A DNA stretch of 64,000 nucleotides from the NCBI GenBank assembly GCA_016705235.1, contig JADIYP010000002.1, forward strand, positions 310,001-374,000. Direction: 5' to 3'. This DNA is from Candidatus Leptovillus affinis (GTDB lineage Bacteria; Chloroflexota; Anaerolineae; Promineifilales; Promineifilaceae). A program made the translations under genes and the position numbers. This document shows, piece after piece, positions 1 to 7,477 of this stretch; position 1 is the first letter of the stretch; every line of letters starts with the position of its first letter. Under the pieces are notes generated by a model that searched no databases, was not told the origin of the DNA, and saw only the letters and a program-made list of their open reading frames with translations.

Positions 1-602
1 CCGGCGGAAATGTACCAATCGCCGGCCGGTTCAATGCCCGCCGCCGCCCAAATCGCTTTTTCCTTGGAGTGCGTCCCGGAATCGTCCCCGCGTGACACAA
101 ACGGAGACTGGGTTTCGGCTATTTTGGTGAAAGCTTCCGTGGCACTGGTCATGCCTTGCAAACCGGCGGGGTCAGAAGGCGGGCCAACGATGATAAAGTC
201 GTTGTACATCACATCTTCACGGCGAGACCCGTCGCCATTGGCCATGAAGGCGTCTTCCTGGGCGCGTGCATGAACCAACAAGACGTCGGCGTTGCCGTCC
301 ACGCCCAATTGCAGCGCCTGCCCCGTTCCGACAGCCACCACATCCACATCGACATTGTACTCTTGCGAAAAGGCGGGCAAAATTTCGGCCAACAGCCCGG
401 AATTTTCCGTGCTGGTGGTGGTGGCCAGGAGGAGCCGCGGCCGTTCGCCGGCCGTGTCCGCCGGCGCAGGGGCGTCGGTAGGCGCGACTTCAGGCGCGGG
501 GATGTCGGTGGGTACGGCCGTCGGCTCAGCCGTCCCGCCACATCCAGCCACCATTAAGGCCAAAACAAAAATCGCTACAAACCATAACCACTTCTTGTTC
601 AT
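1..602 (-). CDS. tupA: Tungstate ABC transporter substrate-binding lipoprotein (TupA), C-terminus beyond the window
   Basis: The frame opens at an ATG at 600-602, with GGAGG just upstream, and runs off the left edge after about 200 codons. Residues 1-21 form a lipoprotein signal ending in the lipobox VAGC (Cys21), followed by a Pro/Ala/Thr-rich linker, so the protein should be lipid-anchored outside the membrane. The mature part carries the TupA-type motifs TTTSTENSGLL, GTGQAL, ADVLLVHAR, YNDFIIVGP and RGDDSGTHSKE. It would capture tungstate for the TupBC channel. The family motifs favour tungstate, but the anion choice between tungstate and molybdate cannot be proved from sequence. It is the last gene of the leftward regulator-tupB-tupC-tupA operon, 52 bases after tupC. 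Confidence 0.93.
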   Translation of the reverse strand, partial: MNKKWLWFVAIFVLALMVAGCGGTAEPTAVPTDIPAPEVAPTDAPAPADTAGERPRLLLATTTSTENSGLLAEILPAFSQEYNVDVDVVAVGTGQALQLGVDGNADVLLVHARAQEDAFMANGDGSRREDVMYNDFIIVGPPSDPAGLQGMTSATEAFTKIAETQSPFVSRGDDSGTHSKEKAIWAAAGIEPAGDWYISA

Positions 603-654
603 ATTTCCTCCAAGATGATTTGCCAGATAAGCGCCAAAGGCTCTCTGGTGTGGA

Positions 655-1386
655 TTAATAAACCATGTCGCCGCGCACAAAAGCCGCCGTGCGTGGATCG
701 CCAGGTTGGTTGAAAAATGTGTCTGTGGGAGCTGTCTCGACTACACGGCCGTTTAAGAGCAGCGCCACCCGATGCGCCAATCGTTTCGCCTGAAAGATGT
801 TGTGCGTCACCAAAACCATCGTCATGGCCTGGGTCGCATTCATTTGCCGCACAATCTCTTCAATCATCCCTACGTTATACGGGTCCAGATTGGCCGTCGG
901 TTCGTCCAGCAGCAGCACGTCCGGCTGCAAAATCATGGCGCGGGCCAGCGCCACGCGCTGCGCTTCGCCGCCAGATAGGGTGCGCGCCCTTTGCTGCGCC
1001 TGGTCTTGCAGCCCCACTCGCGCCAGGACGTCCGCTACTTGCTCCCGGCTGTCGCGGTTGCCGCGTAAATGCAGGCCATAGGCCACGTTGGCTTTTACGG
1101 AGCGGTTAAGGAGAAACGGCCGTTGAAACACAGTTGTCACCCGCCGCCGTTCAGCCAGGGGAACCTCCTGCTGTCCATTAAAAACCTGACCACGAAACAT
1201 AATGGTCCCTTTGGTGGGCGGCTCCAAAAAGTTGAGCAGGCGCAGCAGAGTGCTTTTGCCCACACCGCTCGGCCCCACCAACGCCAAAATCTCGCCGGGA
1301 TAAACGGCCAATTCGTCGATGTGCAGCACAGAACGGCCGTGATACGCCTTCTCCACCTGCCGCAGTTCATACAACGGCTCGCTCAT
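655..1386 (-). CDS. tupC: Tungstate ABC transporter ATP-binding protein (TupC)
   Basis: This 243-residue ATPase has all the ABC motifs: Walker A GPSGVGKST (about residues 38-46), signature LSGGEAQR, Walker B VLLLDEPTANLD, and the switch histidine in VLVTHN. The length is normal for a single-domain importer ATPase, and there is no C-terminal TOBE/MOP regulatory domain of the kind molybdate ModC carries. It would power oxyanion uptake through TupB at the cytoplasmic face of the membrane. Its start overlaps the tupB stop by four bases (1383-1386), which implies translational coupling. Confidence 0.93.
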   Translation of the reverse strand: MSEPLYELRQVEKAYHGRSVLHIDELAVYPGEILALVGPSGVGKSTLLRLLNFLEPPTKGTIMFRGQVFNGQQEVPLAERRRVTTVFQRPFLLNRSVKANVAYGLHLRGNRDSREQVADVLARVGLQDQAQQRARTLSGGEAQRVALARAMILQPDVLLLDEPTANLDPYNVGMIEEIVRQMNATQAMTMVLVTHNIFQAKRLAHRVALLLNGRVVETAPTDTFFNQPGDPRTAAFVRGDMVY

Positions 1387-2027
1387 TTGCTCACCTGCCG
1401 CTGCAAAATCAACATGGTCGTGTTCACCACAAAGGCGATGCCAATTAAGATAATGCCCAGAGCAATCGCCAGCTCAAAATTACCTTTGCGCGTTTCCAGA
1501 ACAACGGCCGTCGTCAGCACCCGCGTACGGCCGTCGATATTGCCCCCCACCAGCATCACCGCGCCCACCTCGGCGGCAATACGCCCTAACGCGGCCACGA
1601 TGGCAATGATCACCCCCACCCGCGCCTCGGACAACGTGGTGGCCATTTCTTGCCAGGGGGTTGCGCCCAACGACTTGATCTGCTGCTGCAACTGTGGATC
1701 CACGCCCAGCACGGCGGCCATCGTAAAACCGGCCACCAGCGGCACGGCGATCACGCTCTGCGCCAAAATCATCGCTTCTGGGGTAAACAAACGGGGAATC
1801 CAGGCCGACTCGATCTGCCCCAAGGGGCCATTACGCGACAAGAGCAGGTATACCAGCAGCCCTACCACCACCGGCGGAAACCCCATGGCGGTGTACAGCA
1901 AGGCCATGACAAACGGCCGTCCCACAAACCGGCGCAGCCCCAAAAACGCGCCGATTGGAATGCCTATCACCGTGCTGACGAGCAGCGCCGTGCCCGAAAC
2001 GCGCAGCGATAAGGCTACAACTTCCAT
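1383..2027 (-). CDS. tupB: Tungstate ABC transporter permease (TupB), normal start apparently lost
   Basis: The 214-residue protein is a BPD-type permease with about five membrane segments and the EAA-loop region around SLGATPWQEMATTLSEA, matching the TupB family. The first ATG at 2025-2027 is used here, but the open frame continues upstream to about 2102 and encodes IDVLINGLNQAIRLILSGDP, which looks like the usual TupB N-terminus before the first helix. No ATG, GTG or TTG exists in that extension; it runs into the hairpin repeat at 2125-2154. Either a rare start such as CTG is used or the original start was removed. The gene lies between the regulator and tupC. Confidence 0.88.
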   Translation of the reverse strand: MEVVALSLRVSGTALLVSTVIGIPIGAFLGLRRFVGRPFVMALLYTAMGFPPVVVGLLVYLLLSRNGPLGQIESAWIPRLFTPEAMILAQSVIAVPLVAGFTMAAVLGVDPQLQQQIKSLGATPWQEMATTLSEARVGVIIAIVAALGRIAAEVGAVMLVGGNIDGRTRVLTTAVVLETRKGNFELAIALGIILIGIAFVVNTTMLILQRQVSK

Positions 2028-2124
2028 CAGGTCCGGGTCGCCGCTTAGAATTAAACGGATGGCCTGATTCAGGCCGTTGATGAGAACGTCGATGGCCCTG
2101 CCTCCAGAGCGTGAGTGCCCCAGA

Positions 2125-2154
2125 CCTGTCCGAAGTTGGGCAGCTTCGGACAGG
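2125..2154. repeat. Perfect 11-bp inverted repeat between the regulator and tupB
   Basis: CCTGTCCGAAG at 2125-2135 pairs exactly with CTTCGGACAGG at 2144-2154 around an 8-base loop. It sits just downstream of the regulator stop (2166-2168) and abuts the in-frame extension of tupB. There is no T-run, so it is not a typical intrinsic terminator. It looks like a small mobile palindromic repeat or an RNA processing or attenuation hairpin. Confidence 0.8.
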
Positions 2155-2165
2155 CAGGGCCGGAA

Positions 2166-3290
2166 CTAGGTAATGATATTAACCGATGGTTCTTCCACCG
2201 GATCATAACCGTCAAGAGCGGCAACGGCCGTGCGGAAATGGTCGCCGCGCACCAGAGAAACAAGGGTTTGCACGGCCGTGTTTTCCCACACAGATTGGGG
2301 AATGACCAGGTCGTAGCGTTCGCGGGTCAGGGGAATAAAATCGAGGCCATAAGCGGCTCCGGCGGCGGCAATTGCCAGCCCAACGGTGGCGCTTCCTTCA
2401 GCCACGTTTCTGGCTGCGCGCAAATGGGTGGTTTCGGCGGTGTCATAACCGGCAACGGCCGTTGCCTCAACGCCCAGCGTCTGCAATTGCCGATCCAGCC
2501 ACACCCGCGTGCCCGAGCCAGCCTGCCGGTTTACCAACTGCACGCCCGGCCGGCTGAGATCGGCCAAACCGGTGATGGCCTGCGGATTACCGGGCGGCAC
2601 CACCAGGCCCAAAGCGCGATAGGCCAACCCGACCAGATAAATCGGGCGGCCGGGCAGCACCCGCTGCACAAATGGGGCGTTGTAGGTATTCGTCTCGCCA
2701 TCCCACAAATGCGCCCCGGCCAGATCGGCTGTGCCTTGCGCCAGGGCCATCAGCCCGCCCAAACTGCCGGCATATTCCACCTGCATTTGGGTGTCCGGGG
2801 CGGCCTCATGCAGCAGCCGGGCGATAAATTCGATGAGCAAATCATGGCTGCCCACAAAGCGCAGGGTATTGAGGGCCGCCTGAGTTGGGGCAACGGCCGT
2901 TGCCGCTGCCTGCTGCGGCAGTTCGCGCCAGCGGGCAATAGCCACCGCCAGGGCCGCCTCTGCCTGCGCCGGTGAATGGCCGCTGCTGATGGCTTCCAGC
3001 AGGTATTGTTCTGCCCGGTTGATCAGCGTGGCCCACTGCCAAGACGGCCGTGCCGCCATAATTTCCGGCTCGCGGACGCGCGTCCCCCCGCCCTGAAAAC
3101 TGCTCACCAGCCCTTCCTCGGCCAGCAAGCTGTACGCCCGGCTGACTGTGCCCGGCGTGCAGCGCCACTGCTCGCCAATTTCGCGCACCGATGGCAGCCG
3201 GTCGCCAGGCTGTAACTCGCCGCTGGCGATTTGCTGCCGCAGCGTGGCGGCGATTTTCTGGTAGAGGTGGGGTTTGGTTTGATGGTTCAT
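2166..3290 (-). CDS. GntR-type regulator with C-terminal oxyanion-binding (PBP-like) domain
   Basis: The N-terminus (about residues 5-75) is a GntR winged helix with the motif PSVREIGEQWRCTPGTVSRAYSLLAEEGLV. The remainder (about 150-370) resembles the PBP-like domain found in molybdate/tungstate-responsive regulators, with VGSHDLLIEFIARLL, AGSLGGLMAL and RQAGSGTRVWLD. The start is set at the ATG at 3288-3290, because the upstream part of the frame covers the palindrome at 3300-3311 and is not conserved in type. As first gene of the tup operon it very likely senses the anion and controls its own operon; this is inference from fusion and position. Confidence 0.87.
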   Translation of the reverse strand: MNHQTKPHLYQKIAATLRQQIASGELQPGDRLPSVREIGEQWRCTPGTVSRAYSLLAEEGLVSSFQGGGTRVREPEIMAARPSWQWATLINRAEQYLLEAISSGHSPAQAEAALAVAIARWRELPQQAAATAVAPTQAALNTLRFVGSHDLLIEFIARLLHEAAPDTQMQVEYAGSLGGLMALAQGTADLAGAHLWDGETNTYNAPFVQRVLPGRPIYLVGLAYRALGLVVPPGNPQAITGLADLSRPGVQLVNRQAGSGTRVWLDRQLQTLGVEATAVAGYDTAETTHLRAARNVAEGSATVGLAIAAAGAAYGLDFIPLTRERYDLVIPQSVWENTAVQTLVSLVRGDHFRTAVAALDGYDPVEEPSVNIIT

Positions 3291-3299
3291 TGTGTCGTT

Positions 3300-3311
3300 T
3301 GTATGCATACA
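3300..3311. promoter_or_regulatory. Candidate GntR operator palindrome TGTATGCATACA
   Basis: A perfect 12-bp palindrome lies ten bases upstream of the regulator ATG, where an autoregulatory operator would be expected. GntR-family operators are often short palindromes with TGT/ACA ends. No second copy was noticed near tupA or tupC. Confidence 0.55.
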
Positions 3312-3432
3312 ATCGTAACAAATATCGCGCAAATGGCAAGCATACCGGCCGCGCAGGGCCGGGTTTTACCCGACAGCGTTTTAGGATAAACTTGGGCGCT
3401 GTTTGAGACCGTTTGTGAGGAAAGTTTGGTTT

Positions 3433-3627
3433 ATGACAAAACGACAATTGGGTCTGGCTTTTATCGCCCTGGGCGTGGTTGCGGCGATTGGCTCGTTTGC
3501 CAACGATTTATTTGGCGCCGGCAATTTTCAGGGGATTGGGCCATCGCAGCGGCTGGCGCTGCTGGCCGCCGGGGTCATTGTTCTGGTGGGCGTCAGCCTG
3601 CTGCCGCTGGGAGACAAACCTGCATGA
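3433..3627 (+). CDS. Small two-helix membrane protein, function unknown
   Basis: A 64-residue protein starts at the ATG at 3433-3435, with GAGGAAAG about a dozen bases upstream. It has two hydrophobic segments (about residues 6-20 and 41-57) joined by a Gly/Asn/Pro-containing loop, a positive N-terminus (MTKRQ) and a charged C-terminus, so it is an integral membrane protein. I do not recognise a family. Its stop overlaps the start of the following glycosyltransferase (ATGA at 3624-3627), so the two are translationally coupled and may work together. Confidence 0.75.
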   Translation: MTKRQLGLAFIALGVVAAIGSFANDLFGAGNFQGIGPSQRLALLAAGVIVLVGVSLLPLGDKPA

Positions 3628-5276
3628 GCGATGAATTTATGGCCCTGAACGAGAGGGAAACGGCCGTACCCCTCCCCACCAAACTCGCCATCACCCTCCC
3701 CCGCATCCTGATCGGGCTGGCACTGGCCGCCTTTGTTGGCTACTTCATCGTTTACGCCATCTACGCTTACCGCCTTTTCCAGTTCCCCTTCGATTACGAT
3801 CAGGGCGAAGGTTTTGAACTCATGGACACCCTGCTGTTCAGCCAGGGGCAGTGGCCATACCGCGACAACAACGCCTATCCCTTCTACTCGTCGAACTACC
3901 CGCCGCTGTTTCATGTGGTTACTGTGCCACTGGTGTGGCTGTTTGGACCGCATTATTGGACCGGCCGTCTGGTTTCCTTTTTGGGCACGCTAATCACGGC
4001 GGCGGCCATCGGCTACGCCGTGCAGCGCGAGGGCAAGCGGTGGTGGCTGTCGACGCTGGCCGGGCTGGCATTTTTGGCTTCCAACTATGTCTACCACGTC
4101 GGGCCGCTGTTCCGGCAGCACATGTTTATGGTGATGTTCGAGACCGTGGCGGTGGTGGTAATGGCCGCGACGATTGCCAAAGAGGAAGAGACGGGCAGGC
4201 GGCTAAACGGCCGTCTCCTCCTGGTTATGCTGCTGCTCTTAGCCGCCGGTTATACAAAACAATTGGCTTATGCCACCGTTGCGGCCGTGTTCATCTTCTT
4301 TTTTATTCGCCAGCCAAAGCGGGCGGTGCTGTGGGCTGTGCCCTTTGCCCTGGTGACCGGCCTCATCTTTTTGTGGATCGATTGGGCCACCAACGGCATG
4401 TGGCTGCTGAACACTGTTACCGCCAACATCAACCCGTTCATCCGTGAGCAGGCGATTGGGCTGTTCCGGCAGTGGTTTACGCTGCACACCATCCTTACGG
4501 TGACGGCGCTGGTCTTCGCCGGTTATCAGTTGTATTTCGAGCGGCTGTCGGTGTACAGCATCTGGTTTGTGGCGGCGTTGGCCAACAGCGTCACGGCGGG
4601 CAAATGGGGCGCGGGGGAATCTTATTTTGCCACGGCCGTTGCCGCCAGCTGCGTGCTGACCGGTCTGGCATTTCATCGGCTGCTGGTGTGGGCGGAAAAA
4701 CGAGACGGCCGTCGCCCGGTGGGATGGCAAACGGCCGTGCTGACAGCCATCGGCCTGCTGTTCCTCATCCAGGCCAACAAAATGTTCCACATGCCCACCG
4801 ACATTCCCGCCCTGCGCGCCATCGCCGCGGCGCTGGGCAAACCCACCGAGGTATGGATCGCGCCGCAAACCTCCTGCTCCGCCCCGCGCGCGCCGGAAAT
4901 GATTCCCTACGTTGATTCGGCCGGGGTTTCGCTGCTCGGCCGGCCGCCCAATCAGGCCGATACCGCCGCCGGCATTCAAATCGCCGAATTTGTCGCCGCC
5001 GGGCAAACGGCCGCCTTTAGCGAAGACGCCGGCTTCAATTTTTATGTCGGGCGGGACATCGTTACCAATCCAACCCAACTTTTGAACCTGTACAACAACA
5101 ACCAGGTTGATCTGACTGAAATGCTGGCCATGCTCAACGCTCAGGCCTTCGATTCGGTGATCTTGCGGGCACAGTTTTACCCGCCGCCGGTGCTGGAAGC
5201 CATCGGCCAGCAGTATGAAACGGTGGATTTGGTGCAGATGAATGGCTTTGTCTACTGCTTGATGCGGCCAAGGTAA
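3624..5276 (+). CDS. GT39/ArnT-like polytopic membrane glycosyltransferase
   Basis: The roughly 550-residue protein begins at an ATG overlapping the preceding stop. It has a first transmembrane helix, then an extracytoplasmic loop with FPFDYDQGEGFELMDT and YPFYSSNYPPLFH, which fits the acidic catalytic loop of GT-C enzymes using polyprenyl-phosphate sugars. About ten further hydrophobic helices follow, then a soluble C-terminal region of about 150 residues. It would transfer sugar from a lipid carrier to an acceptor outside the membrane; donor and acceptor are unknown. No glycosylation partner genes adjoin it apart from the small coupled membrane protein. Confidence 0.78.
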   Translation: MSDEFMALNERETAVPLPTKLAITLPRILIGLALAAFVGYFIVYAIYAYRLFQFPFDYDQGEGFELMDTLLFSQGQWPYRDNNAYPFYSSNYPPLFHVVTVPLVWLFGPHYWTGRLVSFLGTLITAAAIGYAVQREGKRWWLSTLAGLAFLASNYVYHVGPLFRQHMFMVMFETVAVVVMAATIAKEEETGRRLNGRLLLVMLLLLAAGYTKQLAYATVAAVFIFFFIRQPKRAVLWAVPFALVTGLIFLWIDWATNGMWLLNTVTANINPFIREQAIGLFRQWFTLHTILTVTALVFAGYQLYFERLSVYSIWFVAALANSVTAGKWGAGESYFATAVAASCVLTGLAFHRLLVWAEKRDGRRPVGWQTAVLTAIGLLFLIQANKMFHMPTDIPALRAIAAALGKPTEVWIAPQTSCSAPRAPEMIPYVDSAGVSLLGRPPNQADTAAGIQIAEFVAAGQTAAFSEDAGFNFYVGRDIVTNPTQLLNLYNNNQVDLTEMLAMLNAQAFDSVILRAQFYPPPVLEAIGQQYETVDLVQMNGFVYCLMRPR

Positions 5277-5286
5277 CATGAAGCTT

Positions 5287-5324
5287 GGAGATTAGAGATC
5301 GGATGTCGTTAATCTCTAATCTCC
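5287..5324. repeat. Perfect 13-bp inverted repeat upstream of scpA
   Basis: GGAGATTAGAGAT (5287-5299) pairs with ATCTCTAATCTCC (5312-5324) around a 12-base loop. It occupies almost the whole gap between the glycosyltransferase stop and the scpA start, and the right arm lies where the scpA ribosome-binding site should be. The hairpin could affect scpA translation or be a small mobile palindrome; no T-run follows. Confidence 0.8.
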
Positions 5325-5333
5325 CCATTGCCA

Positions 5334-6116
5334 ATGAAAAAATACAAAATTGACCTCCCGGCATTCGCCGGACCGCTGGATTTGCTGCTGCATTTGATTG
5401 AGCGTGAGGAATTGGACATCACGGCCGTTTCCCTCATGCAGATCACCGGCCAATATCTGGCGCAAGTGGAGCAGCTTAAGGAAAACCGGCTCGACGAGTT
5501 GATCGATTTTCTGGTCGTTGGCGCGCGGCTGGCGCTGATTAAAAGCCGCGCCCTGCTGCCGCAAACGCCCGCCCTGCCCGGCGACGGCGACGAAGAGGAA
5601 GACCCGGCCGAAGCGCTGGTGCGCCAACTGCGCCAGTACAAACAATTTAAGGATGCGGCCGCCTGGCTGCATGAACGGGAAGAGCAGAACTTGCGCACCT
5701 ATCTGCGCGTTGCGCCGCCGCCAAAGTTGGAAGGGCGATTGGACATGACGGGGATAACGGTGGAGAGGTTGATGACGGCCGTTCTCGACGTTCTCTCCCA
5801 TGCGGAAAATATGGAAGAAAGCGTGGCCATCGTCCAGCCGCGCCAGCTCACCATCGAAGGCCAGATCAAACGCATCCGCCTTCGGCTGAAGCAGCAGCAA
5901 TCATTCCAGTTTCAAGACCTGCTGTCGCCGGAACGCTCGCGGGTAGAAATATCGGTGACGCTGTTAGCGGTATTGGAATTGATTAAACGACACGAGGCAA
6001 CGGCCGTTCAGCCGTCGATGTTTGGGCCAATTGAAATTCGTACGGTGGATGGGACAGAAACGGCCGTTACCACCACAACTGCTCCCGACCATACCGAAAT
6101 ACCAGATACACAATAA
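5334..6116 (+). CDS. scpA: Segregation and condensation protein A
   Basis: ScpA is the kleisin subunit of the SMC-ScpAB condensin that organises and segregates the chromosome. The 260-residue protein has the typical N-terminus FAGPLDLLLHLIEREELDI, then QYLAQVEQL and DFLVVGARLALIKSRALLP, an acidic linker, and a C-terminal winged helix including FQDLL and SRVEISVTLLAVLELIKR, which binds the SMC head. The ATG at 5334 is chosen; an in-frame TTG lies six bases upstream. No scpB follows, which is unusual since scpAB are often adjacent. The last 50 bases overlap the opposite-strand zinc-ribbon gene. Confidence 0.95.
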   Translation: MKKYKIDLPAFAGPLDLLLHLIEREELDITAVSLMQITGQYLAQVEQLKENRLDELIDFLVVGARLALIKSRALLPQTPALPGDGDEEEDPAEALVRQLRQYKQFKDAAAWLHEREEQNLRTYLRVAPPPKLEGRLDMTGITVERLMTAVLDVLSHAENMEESVAIVQPRQLTIEGQIKRIRLRLKQQQSFQFQDLLSPERSRVEISVTLLAVLELIKRHEATAVQPSMFGPIEIRTVDGTETAVTTTTAPDHTEIPDTQ

Positions 6117-6483
6117 GGCCGATCAACGCCGGCACAAACAACAAACGCAGCAGCATAAAGCCGCCAAACCGCAAAAACACAATCAGCAGCAGCAACCCAA
6201 TGATAATCTGCGCCCAGCCAGGAATCTGGCGCAGGCGCGTCCACCAATCCGCGCTGTCAAAAGAAGATGGGTTTAATCGTCGGCTCTGCGCTTCGCGGCA
6301 AAATTCCCCCGTCCCAATGTGTACCACATCACCCTGCATGGTCCACTCGCAGCCGCACGTTTGGCAGCGATAAAAAGCCGACTGCGGCCGGACCGGACGT
6401 TTGCCTTTTTGCCGCAAAATCTCCCCGCCGCAGTGGTCACAATCATACCCGCTGTCTAACCAAATTGTTTCCTTTGTTTTCAT
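6067..6483 (-). CDS. Zinc-ribbon membrane protein, function unknown
   Basis: The 138-residue protein has an N-terminal zinc ribbon with two Cys pairs (CDHCGG near residue 15 and CQTCGC near residue 40), a charged middle, and two hydrophobic helices near the C-terminus (about 92-106 and 108-128) ending in GREQLWW. The ribbon should face the cytoplasm. I recognise no specific family. It converges with scpA and overlaps its end by 50 bases; the zinc ribbon and helices argue that this is a real gene and not a shadow. Confidence 0.7.
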   Translation of the reverse strand: MKTKETIWLDSGYDCDHCGGEILRQKGKRPVRPQSAFYRCQTCGCEWTMQGDVVHIGTGEFCREAQSRRLNPSSFDSADWWTRLRQIPGWAQIIIGLLLLIVFLRFGGFMLLRLLFVPALIGLIVYLVFRYGREQLWW

Positions 6484-6559
6484 ACATTATCAGGTACAAG
6501 AGGGCTGAACGACTGGATGGTGCTCAATAAACCAGCCCCTAATCAATCCAACAAGCAGG

Positions 6560-7015
6560 TTACATGCGCTCGCAGCTATCTAATAACAGGTTATAGGTTC
6601 CCGACAAACTGACATATACAAATCCACCACAATCCTTGCAAGAGGCCTGATATTCAACGCCTTGCTCGCCTGAAACCGGTTCCCAGGCTGTCAGGACATG
6701 GCCGCGAATGCTGGCGAACGCTTCCGCTTCGCGCATCTGGCGGTTGAGAAACACTTCTTTTTCGGCCGTTTCGGCTACGTGCAAATTTTCGGTTGCCCCA
6801 ACAATGGCGCGCACCACGGCCGCCTGCACTAAATTATCCGGCACGTTATCGGGTAAGCCGCTCACTTTAGCCAACATCAGCTCCAATACTTCCGCAATTT
6901 CCTGGCGGGTTTCCTGGTGGTAATGCGACACCAACGAGCCTTCTTCCAACAATCCGGCCAGGTAGTGGACGGCCGTTTCCAACTGCATTTTTTTTACTTC
7001 AGCCGACGTGGTCAT
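6560..7015 (-). CDS. Conserved-looking soluble protein with a C-terminal CxxC, function unknown
   Basis: The 151-residue protein is mostly helical and acidic in its first 100 residues (for example AVHYLAGLLEEGSLVSHYHQ) and ends in a small beta-rich segment with CKDCGGFVYVS and a late Cys, possibly a partial metal site or redox pair. There is no signal peptide or membrane segment. The start ATG is preceded by AAGGAGACAC. I do not recognise the family; the neighbour with a similar Cys pair is a membrane protein, and a functional link is only possible. Confidence 0.65.
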   Translation of the reverse strand: MTTSAEVKKMQLETAVHYLAGLLEEGSLVSHYHQETRQEIAEVLELMLAKVSGLPDNVPDNLVQAAVVRAIVGATENLHVAETAEKEVFLNRQMREAEAFASIRGHVLTAWEPVSGEQGVEYQASCKDCGGFVYVSLSGTYNLLLDSCERM

Positions 7016-7156
7016 TCTTCTGTGTCTCCTTGCTATGACGCCGACCGCCCTTGCGGCGGTAGTAGTTATGGGATAGCTGCGCGGATCCTTCTCTCACAAG
7101 CTGGTGTATTATACCGGCTATGTTAACCGATGCCAGCGGCCGTCATCAGCCCCAGC

Positions 7157-7471
7157 AACTCTCAATTTAACCAGAAATGTGTCATGCTGAGGTCCTCCGA
7201 AGCATCTCCTTCTTCTGGTGGAGCGGGATGCTTCCCCATTCGACGTTGCTCAGGGCCGAAGACTCCGCTCAGCATGACAGTTCAGCGTAAATTGCAAAGA
7301 AATTACCGGTTCTTTGGGATTTCAGGGGGTTGACACCCAATGATGCGTGAAGCGTGTTGCGTGACCAGAGAGACCTCACGCAATACGCATCACGCTTCAC
7401 GCCCGACCCCACGAAATCCTAAAGACCCAAATTACCTTGTTCGCACGAATGCCTGATCTAAATTGAGAATT
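7157..7471. mobile_element. MITE-like element A, copy 1, interrupted by element B
   Basis: The element begins AACTCTCAATTTA (7157-7169) and ends TAAATTGAGAATT (7459-7471), near-perfect 13-bp terminal inverted repeats. The interior has a long inverted repeat, TGTCATGCTGAG against CTCAGCATGACA. It matches the copy at 14577-14757 but is split by a 121-bp element B. It encodes nothing and fills most of the 462-base gap between the two flanking genes. Confidence 0.88.
7308..7428. mobile_element. 121-bp MITE, family B, copy 1, nested in element A
   Basis: A 121-bp palindromic element (GGTTCTTTGGGATTTC to AAATCCTAAAGACCC) is flanked by the perfect 8-bp duplication AAATTACC at 7300-7307 and 7429-7436. 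The uninterrupted element A at 14577-14757 carries one AAATTACC at the same point, so the empty site is in the same window. Confidence 0.93.
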
Positions 7472-7477
7472 CCTGCA

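Noticed and set aside
1..2027. Reading the operon as a phosphate (Pst) or molybdate (Mod) transporter
   Set aside because: The binding protein has TupA-type TTTSTENSG and DDSGTHSKE motifs, the ATPase has no C-terminal TOBE domain, and only one permease is present.
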